Source of the DNA: Candidatus Binatia bacterium
GTDB lineage: Bacteria > Desulfobacterota_B > Binatia > UBA9968
DNA: 13,731 nucleotides
Assembly: GCA_025922795.1 (NCBI GenBank)
Contig: JAICHC010000014.1
Span: 1-13,731, forward strand
Direction: 5' to 3'
The notes beneath the pieces were generated by a model. That model did not search any database, was not told the DNA's origin, and was given only the letters and a program-made list of their open reading frames with translations. Positions within the stretch are counted from its first letter, which is position 1. Each line of letters opens with the position of its first letter. A program made the position numbers and the translations under genes. Of the stretch, positions 1-7,062 are shown one piece after another.

Positions 1-2
1 AG

Positions 3-566
3 GGAAAGATCGTCACGGTGGACCCGCTTGTCGCGGGTCCGATCAATTCGGCGCAAATTTTTTTCTACAAGCACCCGGAGCTAGGGCCTGAGTTTTTGCG
101 ACGGTTATACACTGAGACGAACATGACCATCGTTCGTGCCAACGAGCAACTGATGGACTGGCTGAGCACCGGCAAGTACGCCCTGGGTTTTGGCGCTAGA
201 GATGTGGACAATGCGATAGCCCAGGGCCTTCCATTGAATCAGTTCTCGCCCGGGCACATGAAAGAAGGAGCCTCTCTGGCTGCCTACAACGGAACATTGA
301 GCTTCTTTAATCGGGCCCCGCACCCCAACGCCGCCAAAGTCGCAACGAACTGGCTTCTGTCACGGGATGGGCAAAGCACATGGCTCGATCACAACGCCCG
401 GACAGTCGGCCAATACGATTCGTTACGAGAAGATATACCGAAGGACAAAGTTTCGCCGCTTTCGCGCCGAACCAAGAGCGGCCAATACCTCTCGATGAAG
501 GGCGAATGGATCCAGGAGATCGGTGCCATTCGCGACATGATCAAGCAGGCGTTGGCAGCGAAATAG
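3..566 (+). CDS. ABC transporter solute-binding protein, C-terminal part (partial at left edge)
   Basis: The reading frame is open to the left edge of the window, so the gene starts outside it. A GTG at 18 is an internal Val codon in the run GKIVTVDPLVAGP, not a convincing start. The 187 visible residues look like the C-terminal lobe of a type 2 periplasmic binding protein of the iron(III)/small-solute class. There is an aromatic-rich segment (INSAQIFFYKHPELG), a YALGFGARD strand, a PHPNAAKVATNWLLSRDGQ helix typical of FbpA-like proteins where the lobe closes, and a helical Lys-rich tail (IKQALAAK). Such proteins bind a solute in the periplasm and deliver it to an inner-membrane ABC permease; the permease and ATPase are not in view. 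The signal peptide and the ligand residues of the first lobe are missing, so the substrate cannot be named. The gene ends with TAG. A period-8 repeat array follows 7 bp downstream and could terminate transcription. Confidence 0.8.
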   Translation, partial: GKIVTVDPLVAGPINSAQIFFYKHPELGPEFLRRLYTETNMTIVRANEQLMDWLSTGKYALGFGARDVDNAIAQGLPLNQFSPGHMKEGASLAAYNGTLSFFNRAPHPNAAKVATNWLLSRDGQSTWLDHNARTVGQYDSLREDIPKDKVSPLSRRTKSGQYLSMKGEWIQEIGAIRDMIKQALAAK

Positions 567-573
567 GCACAAC

Positions 574-647
574 TGGAGTGATGGAGAGCTGGAGTATTGG
601 GGTCATGGGTTTCAGGATTACCCACGACTCCATGACTCCAAGACTCC
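574..647. repeat. Period-8 TGGAGTNN octamer array folding into an inverted repeat
   Basis: Starting at 574 the sequence reads as consecutive octamers: TGGAGTGA, TGGAGAGC, TGGAGTAT, TGGGGTCA, TGGGTTTC. From about 620 to 647 the complementary strand shows the same period and word (GGGAGTCT, TGGAGTCA, TGGAGTCG). As a result 591-608 pairs with 630-647 at 16 of 18 positions across a 21-nt loop. The array lies between the stop of the solute-binding protein gene and the start of the methyltransferase gene, so a terminator or mRNA-stabilising hairpin is possible. There is no following T-run. A related array lies at 11237-11276. Confidence 0.65.
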
Positions 648-702
648 CGATCGGCGCGGGAAACTATGCTAAAAATTGCAGTTGCCATTGAGGAGATCTC
701 CG

Positions 703-1857
703 ATGAAGCGAAGTAGCGAGCGAATCCTCGTCACCCACGTCGGCAGTTTGGCGCGGCCGAAAGATCTGATGGACATGCTGATCGCGCGAAACGAGGGTAA
801 AGAGTACGACAGCGCCGCGCTGGCCCAACGGACGCGCGACGCGGTGGCGGAAGTCGTGCAAAAACAGATCGAATGTGGCGTCGACGTCGTGAACGACGGT
901 GAATTGGGCAAATCGAATTTTTCTCGTTACACCCGCGAGCGATTGGCCGGTTTCGTGGAGCGCGCCGCCGCTCCGAACTTTAAACCGACCTCGATCTTTG
1001 GCCGCGACCTGGCCGAGTTCCCCGACTATTTTAACCGCGGCGGCCGAACTTCCATCGGCCATCACGCGCGCGTGTTTTATTGCGTTGAGCCGCTTCAATA
1101 CGTCGGCCGGGACGAGCTGAAGTCCGATATCGAAAATCTAAAGGCTGCGCTGCAAGGGAAGCAGGTCGAGGAGGTTTTTCTTCCGGCCGTCGCTCCGGGC
1201 ACGATGGAGCATTGGATGAAAAACGAGTTTTACCCGACCGCGGAGGCGTACTTGTTTGCCATCGCCGAGGCCATGCGTGAGGAATACCAGGCGATCATCG
1301 ATGCGGGTTTTGTCTTGCAGATCGACGACCCGGATCTCGCCGACGCCTGGCAAATGCATCCGGAATTGAGCGTGGCGGATTATCGCAAGTATCAGGAGAT
1401 GCGCATCGACGCGCTCAATCACGGCCTGCGCGATCTGCCGGCCGAGCGGATTCGCTTCCACATGTGCTGGGGCAGTTATCATGGCCCGCACAAGTACGAC
1501 ATTCCCCTGAAGGAGATCGCCGATCTGATCCTTAAGGTTCGCGCCGGCGCCTATTCTATCGAGGCGTCCAATCCCTGTCACGATCACGAGTGGCGCGTGT
1601 GGAAAGAGGTCAAATTTCCTGATGGGAAAATTTTGATTCCCGGCGTCGTCGGCCACTATAGCGACTTCATTGAGCATCCGCGGGCGATCGCCGATCGATT
1701 AGTGCGCTATGCGAACATTGTCGGGCGTGAAAACGTCATTGCTGGAACCGACTGTGGCATCGGTTCCCGAGTTGGTCATCCGCAGGTCGGGTGGGCTAAG
1801 TTTGAGGCGATGGCCGAGGGTGCGCGCATCGCGACGCAAGAACTGTGGGGGCGCTAA
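703..1857 (+). CDS. Cobalamin-independent methionine synthase II family protein (MetE catalytic-domain homologue)
   Basis: I place the start at ATG 703 because GAGGAG lies 7 bp upstream (690-695); a TTG at 676 would be in frame but has no ribosome site. The protein has 384 residues, about half of classical MetE, and matches only its C-terminal catalytic barrel. The zinc-site pattern is complete: His253-x-Cys255 in FHMCWGSYHG, Glu287 in YSIEASN, and Cys351 in GTDCGIG. The N-terminus (LVTHVGSLARP) and VVNDGELGK loop are also typical of COG0620. Family members use a thiolate bound to zinc to accept an alkyl group. Stand-alone versions include archaeal core methionine synthases, epoxyalkane:coenzyme M transferases and many catabolic proteins of unknown substrate. 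The absence of the N-terminal folate-side barrel and of neighbouring methionine genes argues against ordinary MetE. The gene appears to be monocistronic, with convergent repeats downstream. Family assignment is firm; the substrate is unknown. Confidence 0.88.
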   Translation: MKRSSERILVTHVGSLARPKDLMDMLIARNEGKEYDSAALAQRTRDAVAEVVQKQIECGVDVVNDGELGKSNFSRYTRERLAGFVERAAAPNFKPTSIFGRDLAEFPDYFNRGGRTSIGHHARVFYCVEPLQYVGRDELKSDIENLKAALQGKQVEEVFLPAVAPGTMEHWMKNEFYPTAEAYLFAIAEAMREEYQAIIDAGFVLQIDDPDLADAWQMHPELSVADYRKYQEMRIDALNHGLRDLPAERIRFHMCWGSYHGPHKYDIPLKEIADLILKVRAGAYSIEASNPCHDHEWRVWKEVKFPDGKILIPGVVGHYSDFIEHPRAIADRLVRYANIVGRENVIAGTDCGIGSRVGHPQVGWAKFEAMAEGARIATQELWGR

Positions 1858-1944
1858 TCGGCTGGCTCAGAATAATTCACAAGATTTGCGCGCGAGGAGC
1901 CTCTCCGGGTCGGTCAATGGGCGTATCGGGGCAGAATTCCATCC

Positions 1945-2007
1945 GTTCAAGTAGCTCAAATCGTTCCAAACGTTTTGAACGGCTGGAACAGCTTGAACGT
2001 TTTGAAC
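1945..2007. repeat. Period-9 array of seven 9-mers, inverting midway
   Basis: This stretch divides exactly into seven 9-bp words: GTTCAAGTA, GCTCAAATC, GTTCCAAAC, GTTTTGAAC, GGCTGGAAC, AGCTTGAAC, GTTTTGAAC. The first three follow GTTCAANNN and the last four follow its reverse complement NNNTTGAAC, so the array is a mirror-like inverted repeat. The central 20 bp (1962-1981) are a palindrome apart from one symmetric mismatch pair. It lies between two convergent genes (stops at 1857 and 2105), where a bidirectional terminator would be useful. The word GTTCAA recurs at 5209-5237 with a different period. Confidence 0.7.
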
Positions 2008-2014
2008 CAATTCA

Positions 2015-2028
2015 CTAGCTATAGCTAG
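2015..2028. repeat. Perfect 14-bp palindrome in the convergent spacer
   Basis: The sequence CTAGCTATAGCTAG is its own reverse complement. It starts 7 bp after the period-9 array, in the spacer between the convergent methyltransferase and STN-protein genes. It could be part of a terminator region or a protein-binding site. There is no adjacent T-run on either strand. Confidence 0.5.
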
Positions 2029-2104
2029 AGGGTGCCCCGCTTCCCTAAACTTCTAGCGCGGATTCTCCTCAGTACCTATATAATCGGGCAAAGGTCGAGC
2101 CGAG

Positions 2105-2698
2105 TCACTTGGCGAGTCCCAGAACCTGTTTGCCGTATTCGTTAATCAGCTGTTCGCGTTCGTCGGATGGCTCAAGCTCTTTTAGGCGATTTTCGATTCG
2201 GGAGCGCTCTTCCTGTTTAAGCTCGCGCCAGCGGGCTAGTTCCTTCTGCAGTTTCTCTTGTTCTTCCGCTTTGAGCGCCGCCTTGGATGGCTCGTCTGTC
2301 GCGCTTTCATCGACCGTCTTGGCGGGAGCCGGTTGCGCGTTGAGCACGACCGCGCGGCTCGGACGGCCGCTGGCGTCATAAAGCAAGGCAAAACTTTTAT
2401 ATCCGATGGTTGAGATCAGCGCCCGAATGGCCGGCTCCAGCGGCTGACGCTGGAGGCGCAGATTAACCATGCGAGCCTCGCTGGGCGACGGGACCACAAT
2501 TTGAAAACCCGTCTTGGCGTGAATGGCGTGCAGCGCAAACGGCACCGGCGTTTGCTCGAAGTCAACCGATATCTCGCCGTTTCGATAATCCACCCACTGT
2601 CGGTAGAAGTCCTCCGCGCCGGTTTGTGCGCCGGCTGTTTCGCATGTTAATAAAAGTACGGTAGCGACGAGGGCCAGGATCCGCGACTTGGTTTTCAT
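2105..2698 (-). CDS. Exported STN-domain protein with C-terminal coiled coil, function unknown
   Basis: The 197-residue protein begins with a signal peptide (basic MKTKSR, hydrophobic ILALVATVLLL, likely cleavage at AGA-QT after residue 24). A Cys at 19 is preceded by LLT, which is a poor lipobox, so a soluble periplasmic protein is more likely than a lipoprotein. Residues about 40-118 resemble the secretin/TonB short N-terminal (STN) fold: ISVDFEQTPVPFALHAIHAKTGFQ followed by VNLRLQRQPLEPAIRALIS. This is the fold of secretin N0 domains and of the signalling domain of TonB receptors. Here no secretin or receptor barrel follows. Instead there is a Pro/Ala linker (119-140) and a charged helical segment (141-178) likely to form a coiled coil. 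The start is supported by GAGG 8 bp upstream. It lies 231 bp downstream of the dehydrogenase gene on the same strand, so a separate promoter is likely. An adaptor for an envelope machine is possible, but the partner is not visible. Confidence 0.72.
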   Translation of the reverse strand: MKTKSRILALVATVLLLTCETAGAQTGAEDFYRQWVDYRNGEISVDFEQTPVPFALHAIHAKTGFQIVVPSPSEARMVNLRLQRQPLEPAIRALISTIGYKSFALLYDASGRPSRAVVLNAQPAPAKTVDESATDEPSKAALKAEEQEKLQKELARWRELKQEERSRIENRLKELEPSDEREQLINEYGKQVLGLAK

Positions 2699-2929
2699 GG
2701 GTTTGACCTCAGCTAGGGATTTGACAGAGCAAGCTCCGTACCTTCCGGTCCGGCGCCCGCATTATCCCCAAAGGGTCTTTTTAGGCCACCATTCTACTTT
2801 AGAGTTTAGAAGGCTGTGCGATTTAGGCCAAAACTGTGCCTTTCGTCTGGCGCTCATGGCTGACTTTACGACGAGCATGGACCGGCCCAGGTCTCTCAGG
2901 CTCGGGTTCGTGGCAAGATTTGGAAGATA

Positions 2930-3955
2930 CTAAACGCCGCCAAATCCCTCGTCTTGAGCTTCGGCCAAGAGCCAGGGATCCTTGATCTCGGTGGTCGGGC
3001 CTTTGCCGCTGAGCACGTTGACGACTTCTCTCGCGGCGTGAGTTTGGCAGTCGACATAGGATTCGTCGGAGTTGGCGGCCGTGTGGCAGGTGACGATGAC
3101 GTTGGGCAGCGTGAGCAGCTTGTGATCCGCTGGCAGCGGTTCCGGCTCCGTGACATCCAAAGCTGCGCCGGCCAACTCGCCCGCGACCAGGGAATCGTAG
3201 AGCGCGTCGGAGTCGACGAGCCCGCCGCGGGCGCAATTGATTAGAAAAGCGGTGTTTTTCATCGCTTTGAATTGCGGTGCGCCGAACATGTGGCGCGTTT
3301 GCTTGGTCAGCGGCGCATGCACGCTGATGAAATCAGAAGTCGCGACCAGTTCGTCGAACTGAACCATCTTGACGCCCATGCTTTCGGCGATCTTCGGATC
3401 GAGATAGGGATCGTAGGTCTGCACGTTCAATCTCATCCCTTGAGCGCGCGGCGCGACTTGCTTGCCGACGTGGCCCAGGCCGACGATGCCCAGCATGCGG
3501 CCTTGGATGCGATAGACGCGCCCGCGATAGGCGTGCAGCTCGGCGGTATGGCGCCGCCATTTGCCGTCGCGCACGTACTGGTTCATGCGCATGAGCTTGC
3601 GCGAAATCGCGATCAATAAGCCGATCGCCTGCTCGGCAACTTCGATCGAGTTGCAGCCCGCCGCGTTACAGATGATCAGGCCATGATCTTTGGCGGCTCT
3701 TAGATCCATGCGGTCGACGCCGACGCCGGTGCGGCAAACGACTTTGCAGCGTTTGAGCTGGGCGATGATTTCACGCGAAAGCGGCACCGAACCATGCATA
3801 ATAATGCCGTCGGCATCTTTGCCCATCTCAACGACTTCGCTGTCGTTAGTCGGCCGGCGGATCGTCATGTCGGCATCGATTTCGGCGAGGATGGGCTTGA
3901 TCAAATGCACCGGCACGTCGTTACTGCCGAAATACACTACGTGAAATTTGCCCAT
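2930..3955 (-). CDS. D-isomer-specific 2-hydroxyacid dehydrogenase (PGDH/CtBP-like), NAD-dependent
   Basis: I place the start at the ATG ending at 3955, giving 341 residues. GGAGG lies 10 bp upstream, inside the end of the amidohydrolase gene. A longer in-frame start at 4084 would overlap that gene by more than 120 bp and adds non-homologous sequence. The Rossmann motif is G159-L-G161-H-V-G164, with Asp182 at the end of the second strand (YDPY) favouring NAD over NADP. The catalytic triad expected for the family is present: Arg243 (NCARGGLVD), Glu272 (DVTEPEPL) and His291 (TCHTAAN). Segments RTGVGVDRMDLRAAKDHG and VAEQAIGLLIA are also typical. The enzyme interconverts a D-2-hydroxyacid and a 2-oxoacid. 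It lacks the ACT regulatory domain of long PGDHs, and there are no serine genes nearby. With only 5 bp separating it from the upstream amidohydrolase, the two probably act in one catabolic route. The exact substrate is unknown. Confidence 0.88.
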   Translation of the reverse strand: MGKFHVVYFGSNDVPVHLIKPILAEIDADMTIRRPTNDSEVVEMGKDADGIIMHGSVPLSREIIAQLKRCKVVCRTGVGVDRMDLRAAKDHGLIICNAAGCNSIEVAEQAIGLLIAISRKLMRMNQYVRDGKWRRHTAELHAYRGRVYRIQGRMLGIVGLGHVGKQVAPRAQGMRLNVQTYDPYLDPKIAESMGVKMVQFDELVATSDFISVHAPLTKQTRHMFGAPQFKAMKNTAFLINCARGGLVDSDALYDSLVAGELAGAALDVTEPEPLPADHKLLTLPNVIVTCHTAANSDESYVDCQTHAAREVVNVLSGKGPTTEIKDPWLLAEAQDEGFGGV

Positions 3956-3960
3956 GTGGG

Positions 3961-5097
3961 TTAAACCTCCAGTTGATACAAACGAGCTGGATTGTCCCAG
4001 AGAATTTTCCGCCGCGCTGCGCTTGAGATGCGATCGTTGCGAATAAGGTCGCCGACCGTGCGATCGGGAAATTTGCCAATGCAATCGCTGTGCGGGTAAT
4101 CGGTCGCGATCGTCAGGTGATCGGCGCCGACATGTTCGATAAACACCGGTGCGAGCTCTTCGCCGGCTTCACAGCTTGCCCAACACTGGCGCTCGAAGTA
4201 AAAGCTCGGGTTTTCTTTGGTCGTTTTGGCCTGCCCGTGGCCTTCATGCTGCCAGTGCTCGTCCATGCGCTCGAGCCAAAACGGCACCCAACCGCAGCCG
4301 GATTCGAGATAAGCGACTTTGAGCTTGGGATATTTTTCTAGGACGCCGTCGGCGCACAGGTTCAGGCAAGCGAGCATCTGCTCGAGCGGGTGGCACGCGA
4401 TGTGCCGGCCGAATTCGCTGTAGCGGTCCGAGCCGGCCTGTGGCAGCACCGTGCGCGCGCCTTCGTGCACGCACATGGCGACGCCGAGGTCGGCCGCTGC
4501 TTCGTAAATTGGAAAGTAATCCGGGCTCGAAAGCGTCCGATCGCGCAGCTTGTTCGGCCGCCAGAAGATGCCCACGAGGCCGAGTTGTTCCTTGGCATAA
4601 CGCAGCTCTTGCACCGCCCGCGGCGGATCTTGGAGCGGAATCAGGCAAACGCCGTAAAGGCGCTTGGGATTGTAGCTACAGTAGTCAGCAACCCAGGTAT
4701 TATAGGCGCGGCAGATGGCGGCGCTGAGCTCCGGGTCGAGGTCATCGCGCCACATGATATAGAGGCCCAGAGTGGGAAAGAGCACGGAGACATCAACGCC
4801 TTCCCGGTCCATGTCGCGCACGTTGGAGGCGGCATCGAAGTTGGAGGCCAAGGCATCGGCAAAAGTCTCGCGCCAGCGTTTGGAGCCGGCGAAGGTGAAG
4901 CCGTAATCTTCCTGCTTGGCCGCCTCGCGCATCTTGTCGGCGTCGGAAATCGGCTCGCCGTCGATGAAGCGGCGCGACTGATTGGGTCCCTCGATCTTCA
5001 CCCGATCGCGAAACCTGGCGGGCAAATATTTTTCGAACAAATCGCTCGGCTCCAACACATGGCGATCGGCATCGATGACCTGGAATCCATCTCTCAT
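3961..5097 (-). CDS. Amidohydrolase_2 family metal-dependent hydrolase/decarboxylase (ACMSD-like)
   Basis: The 378-residue protein starts at the ATG ending at 5097, with GAGGAG about 7 bp upstream. It opens with V-I-D-A-D-R-H13-V-L-E16, the DxDxHxxE variant of the first metal motif in this TIM-barrel superfamily. Further candidate metal or active-site residues are His211 (MCVHEG), His236 (IACHPLEQ) and Asp333 (ATDYPHSD). YLESGCGWVPFWLERMDEH and the closing KILWDNPARLYQL are hallmarks of PF04909 proteins from environmental bacteria. Characterised relatives decarboxylate aromatic or amino-muconate acids or hydrolyse C-C and amide bonds; this subgroup is mostly uncharacterised. It is the first gene of a two-gene unit with the D-2-hydroxyacid dehydrogenase 5 bp downstream. 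A product released by the hydrolase may therefore be oxidised or reduced by the second enzyme. It is transcribed divergently from the adenylate cyclase gene. Confidence 0.88.
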   Translation of the reverse strand: MRDGFQVIDADRHVLEPSDLFEKYLPARFRDRVKIEGPNQSRRFIDGEPISDADKMREAAKQEDYGFTFAGSKRWRETFADALASNFDAASNVRDMDREGVDVSVLFPTLGLYIMWRDDLDPELSAAICRAYNTWVADYCSYNPKRLYGVCLIPLQDPPRAVQELRYAKEQLGLVGIFWRPNKLRDRTLSSPDYFPIYEAAADLGVAMCVHEGARTVLPQAGSDRYSEFGRHIACHPLEQMLACLNLCADGVLEKYPKLKVAYLESGCGWVPFWLERMDEHWQHEGHGQAKTTKENPSFYFERQCWASCEAGEELAPVFIEHVGADHLTIATDYPHSDCIGKFPDRTVGDLIRNDRISSAARRKILWDNPARLYQLEV

Positions 5098-5161
5098 ACT
5101 TAACTCCTCGTCTGAGAACGTGACGAAATACCGGTAACGGTCTTCAGAAATGGTTTTTCAT

Positions 5162-5190
5162 AAATAGGACGAGTTCCTGCAATGAGTCAA
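5162..5190 (-). promoter_or_regulatory. Candidate sigma70-type promoter of the amidohydrolase-dehydrogenase unit
   Basis: On the minus strand TTGACT (plus 5185-5190) matches the -35 box in five of six bases. CTATTT (plus 5162-5167) follows after 17 bp as a weak -10 box. This places a start site about 60 bp before the amidohydrolase ATG. The spacing is good but the -10 is poor, so this is only a candidate. Confidence 0.3.
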
Positions 5191-5208
5191 CACGTGGGCT
5201 TAGGAGTC

Positions 5209-5237
5209 GTTCAAGGTTCAAGGTTCAAACGTTCAAC
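5209..5237. repeat. Heptamer tandem repeat GTTCAAG
   Basis: The sequence reads GTTCAAG, GTTCAAG, GTTCAAA, then one extra C and GTTCAAC. It lies in the divergent spacer between the amidohydrolase and adenylate cyclase genes. The word GTTCAA is the same as in the 9-bp-period array at 1945-2007, but the period here is 7. Confidence 0.7.
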
Positions 5238-5324
5238 GACAGAGCAGCAAATACGTACATTCGAGATCCCGACCGCGGTGAGACGTAGACGGCCGCAGGG
5301 GCCCGTAGTAGGTTGCGATCAGCT

Positions 5325-7004
5325 ATGAACGTCCGTCGCACGCGGCTGGTCACCGGGTTCATTTTGCTTACCTACCTGTCGACTCATCTATTGAATCACA
5401 GTCTCGGTTTGATCTCGCTCGAGGCTATGGAGGTGGGGCGGGTCTGGTTCTTGGCGCTATGGCGTAACGCCGCCGGCACGACGGCGCTTTACGGCTCCTT
5501 GCTCGTGCACTTCGGACTTGCGCTATGGGCGATTTATCAGCGCCACCATTTACGCATGCCGTTATGGGAAGCGCTCCAACTCGCCCTCGGACTTTGTATT
5601 CCGCCGTTGTTGGCCGTCCATTTTGTCGGTACCCGGATGGCGTACGAATGGCATGGCGTCGAAGACTCCTACGCCAAGACCGTGATGACCCTGTGGTATA
5701 CAAGCCCCGTTCACGGCGTCAGGCAGGCGCTACTGATCGCGATCGCCTGGACCCACGGCTGCATCGGTTTTCATTTCTGGCTACGCTTGTGCCGCTGCTA
5801 TTCACGCCATGCTGCGCTTTTTTTCGCATTTGCCTTGCTGTTACCGGTTCTGGCGCTGCTCGGATTTGTTCAGGCGGGGCGCCAAATCGAGTTCCTGATC
5901 GCCCGCGATCCGGGCTGGATCGACCATATCAAGCAAACGACCAACGCGCTCGGCGCGGGCGAGGGCCAGGACCTCGTTCAGCTGCACGAAGGCATCATTT
6001 TTGGGTTTTGGGCTTGCCTGGCGGGCGTGTTGCTCGCCAGGCTCATTCGCCATCTCACGCAGCGCCGTAGCCGAGTACGCATTATGTATCCGCAAGCGCG
6101 CGAGGTACAGGTGCCGCGCGGCTTTTCGGTATTGGAAGCCAGTCGCTTCGCGGGCATTCCGCACGCCTCGGTTTGCGGCGGACGCGGCCGCTGCTCGACC
6201 TGCCGGATACGGATTACCCAGGGATTTTCCAGACAACCGTTGCCCAGCGCTGCCGAACAAAAAGTACTGCAGCGCATCGGCGCTCCGCCGAATGTCCGCT
6301 TGGCATGCCAGCTTCGACCCACGGGCGCTATTGCGGTCGCGCCGCTGCTGCCCGCCAACGCGCAAGCGCGTGATGGTTTCGGACAGCCGGCGTATCTGGC
6401 CGGACAGGAACGGACGATCGCTGTTTTATTCGCGGATTTGCGCACCTTCACCGGAATCGCCGAGCACAAGTTGCCCTACGATCTTGTGTTTCTCCTGAAC
6501 AGCTACTTTGAAACCGTTGGTGAATGCATCACCGGCGCGGGCGGCATGGTCGATAAATTTATCGGTGACGGTGTCATGGCTTTGTTCGGCGTCGAGGCCG
6601 GTCCGCAGGAAGGCTGCCGGCAAGCGCTGGTTGCGGCAAGAGGAATGGTCGAACAGGTTAGCCGGCTAAGCGAATCGCTAGCGGACGAGATCGCTCAACC
6701 GCTCAAGATCGGCATTGGCATTCACTGCGGTCCAGCGGTCGTGGGACGCATGGGTTATGGGACCACGGTTCATGTGACGGCGATCGGCGATGCCGTCAAC
6801 GTGGCGAGCCGGCTGCAGGATTCGACCAAGGAATATAATTGCCAGCTGGTCATCTCCGAAGAAGTCGCGAAGCAATCCGGTTTGAACACGATTGAGTTTA
6901 CCCGTCATGAACTGACGGTCAGGAATCGTAAGGAAGCGCTGATCATCTTCGTCGTCGAGGATGTGGCTGCGCTGGTGACTGATCGAAACGTTGCGATTCG
7001 GTGA
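5325..7004 (+). CDS. Redox-sensing class III adenylate cyclase: SdhC-like 6TM anchor + [2Fe-2S] ferredoxin + cyclase (CyaC-like)
   Basis: The start is ATG 5325 (559 residues); a TTG at 5313 is the alternative, and neither has a strong ribosome site. Residues 1-245 hold about six membrane helices rich in His: 21, 25, 62, 99, 130, 144 and 150 lie in or near helices. This resembles the diheme anchor of succinate:quinone oxidoreductase. Residues about 250-345 are a ferredoxin domain with Cys284-x5-Cys290-x2-Cys293 and Cys328. Residues about 363-545 are a class III cyclase: metal Asp371 (LFADLRTFTG) and Asp415 (KFIGDG), base-recognising Lys411 and Thr485, transition-state Asn492 and Arg496 (NVASR). 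All catalytic positions are intact, and the Lys/Thr pair fits ATP rather than GTP. S. meliloti CyaC, with this architecture, is reported to make cAMP in response to quinone redox state through heme b. By inference this protein links respiratory redox state to cAMP at the inner membrane. No cAMP receptor gene is in view. Confidence 0.87.
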   Translation: MNVRRTRLVTGFILLTYLSTHLLNHSLGLISLEAMEVGRVWFLALWRNAAGTTALYGSLLVHFGLALWAIYQRHHLRMPLWEALQLALGLCIPPLLAVHFVGTRMAYEWHGVEDSYAKTVMTLWYTSPVHGVRQALLIAIAWTHGCIGFHFWLRLCRCYSRHAALFFAFALLLPVLALLGFVQAGRQIEFLIARDPGWIDHIKQTTNALGAGEGQDLVQLHEGIIFGFWACLAGVLLARLIRHLTQRRSRVRIMYPQAREVQVPRGFSVLEASRFAGIPHASVCGGRGRCSTCRIRITQGFSRQPLPSAAEQKVLQRIGAPPNVRLACQLRPTGAIAVAPLLPANAQARDGFGQPAYLAGQERTIAVLFADLRTFTGIAEHKLPYDLVFLLNSYFETVGECITGAGGMVDKFIGDGVMALFGVEAGPQEGCRQALVAARGMVEQVSRLSESLADEIAQPLKIGIGIHCGPAVVGRMGYGTTVHVTAIGDAVNVASRLQDSTKEYNCQLVISEEVAKQSGLNTIEFTRHELTVRNRKEALIIFVVEDVAALVTDRNVAIR

Positions 7005-7062
7005 TCGCTGCATACGAAGCTTCTGTGCTTTTGGAGAGGAGCGAAGTGAGACGGGGTGCGTC

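Noticed and set aside
574..2007. Short-period arrays read as possible CRISPR repeats
   Set aside because: The units are 8-9 bp with degenerate positions and no unique spacers of 25-40 bp. There are no cas genes.
2690..2698. Possible use of Cys19 as a lipoprotein lipid-attachment site in the STN protein
   Set aside because: The residues before the Cys are LLT, which does not fit a lipobox (-1 should be Gly, Ala or Ser). A good AGA-Q signal peptidase I site follows.
2823..3236. A 137-codon minus-strand frame running from the dehydrogenase gene into the spacer
   Set aside because: The sequence is Arg-rich and lies mostly out of frame inside the dehydrogenase gene, without a start signal.
4390..5103. 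A 237-codon open frame on the plus strand, antisense to the amidohydrolase gene
   Set aside because: It is the mirror of a well-supported conserved gene, has no ribosome site and its product shows no recognisable motif. High GC makes long antisense frames common.
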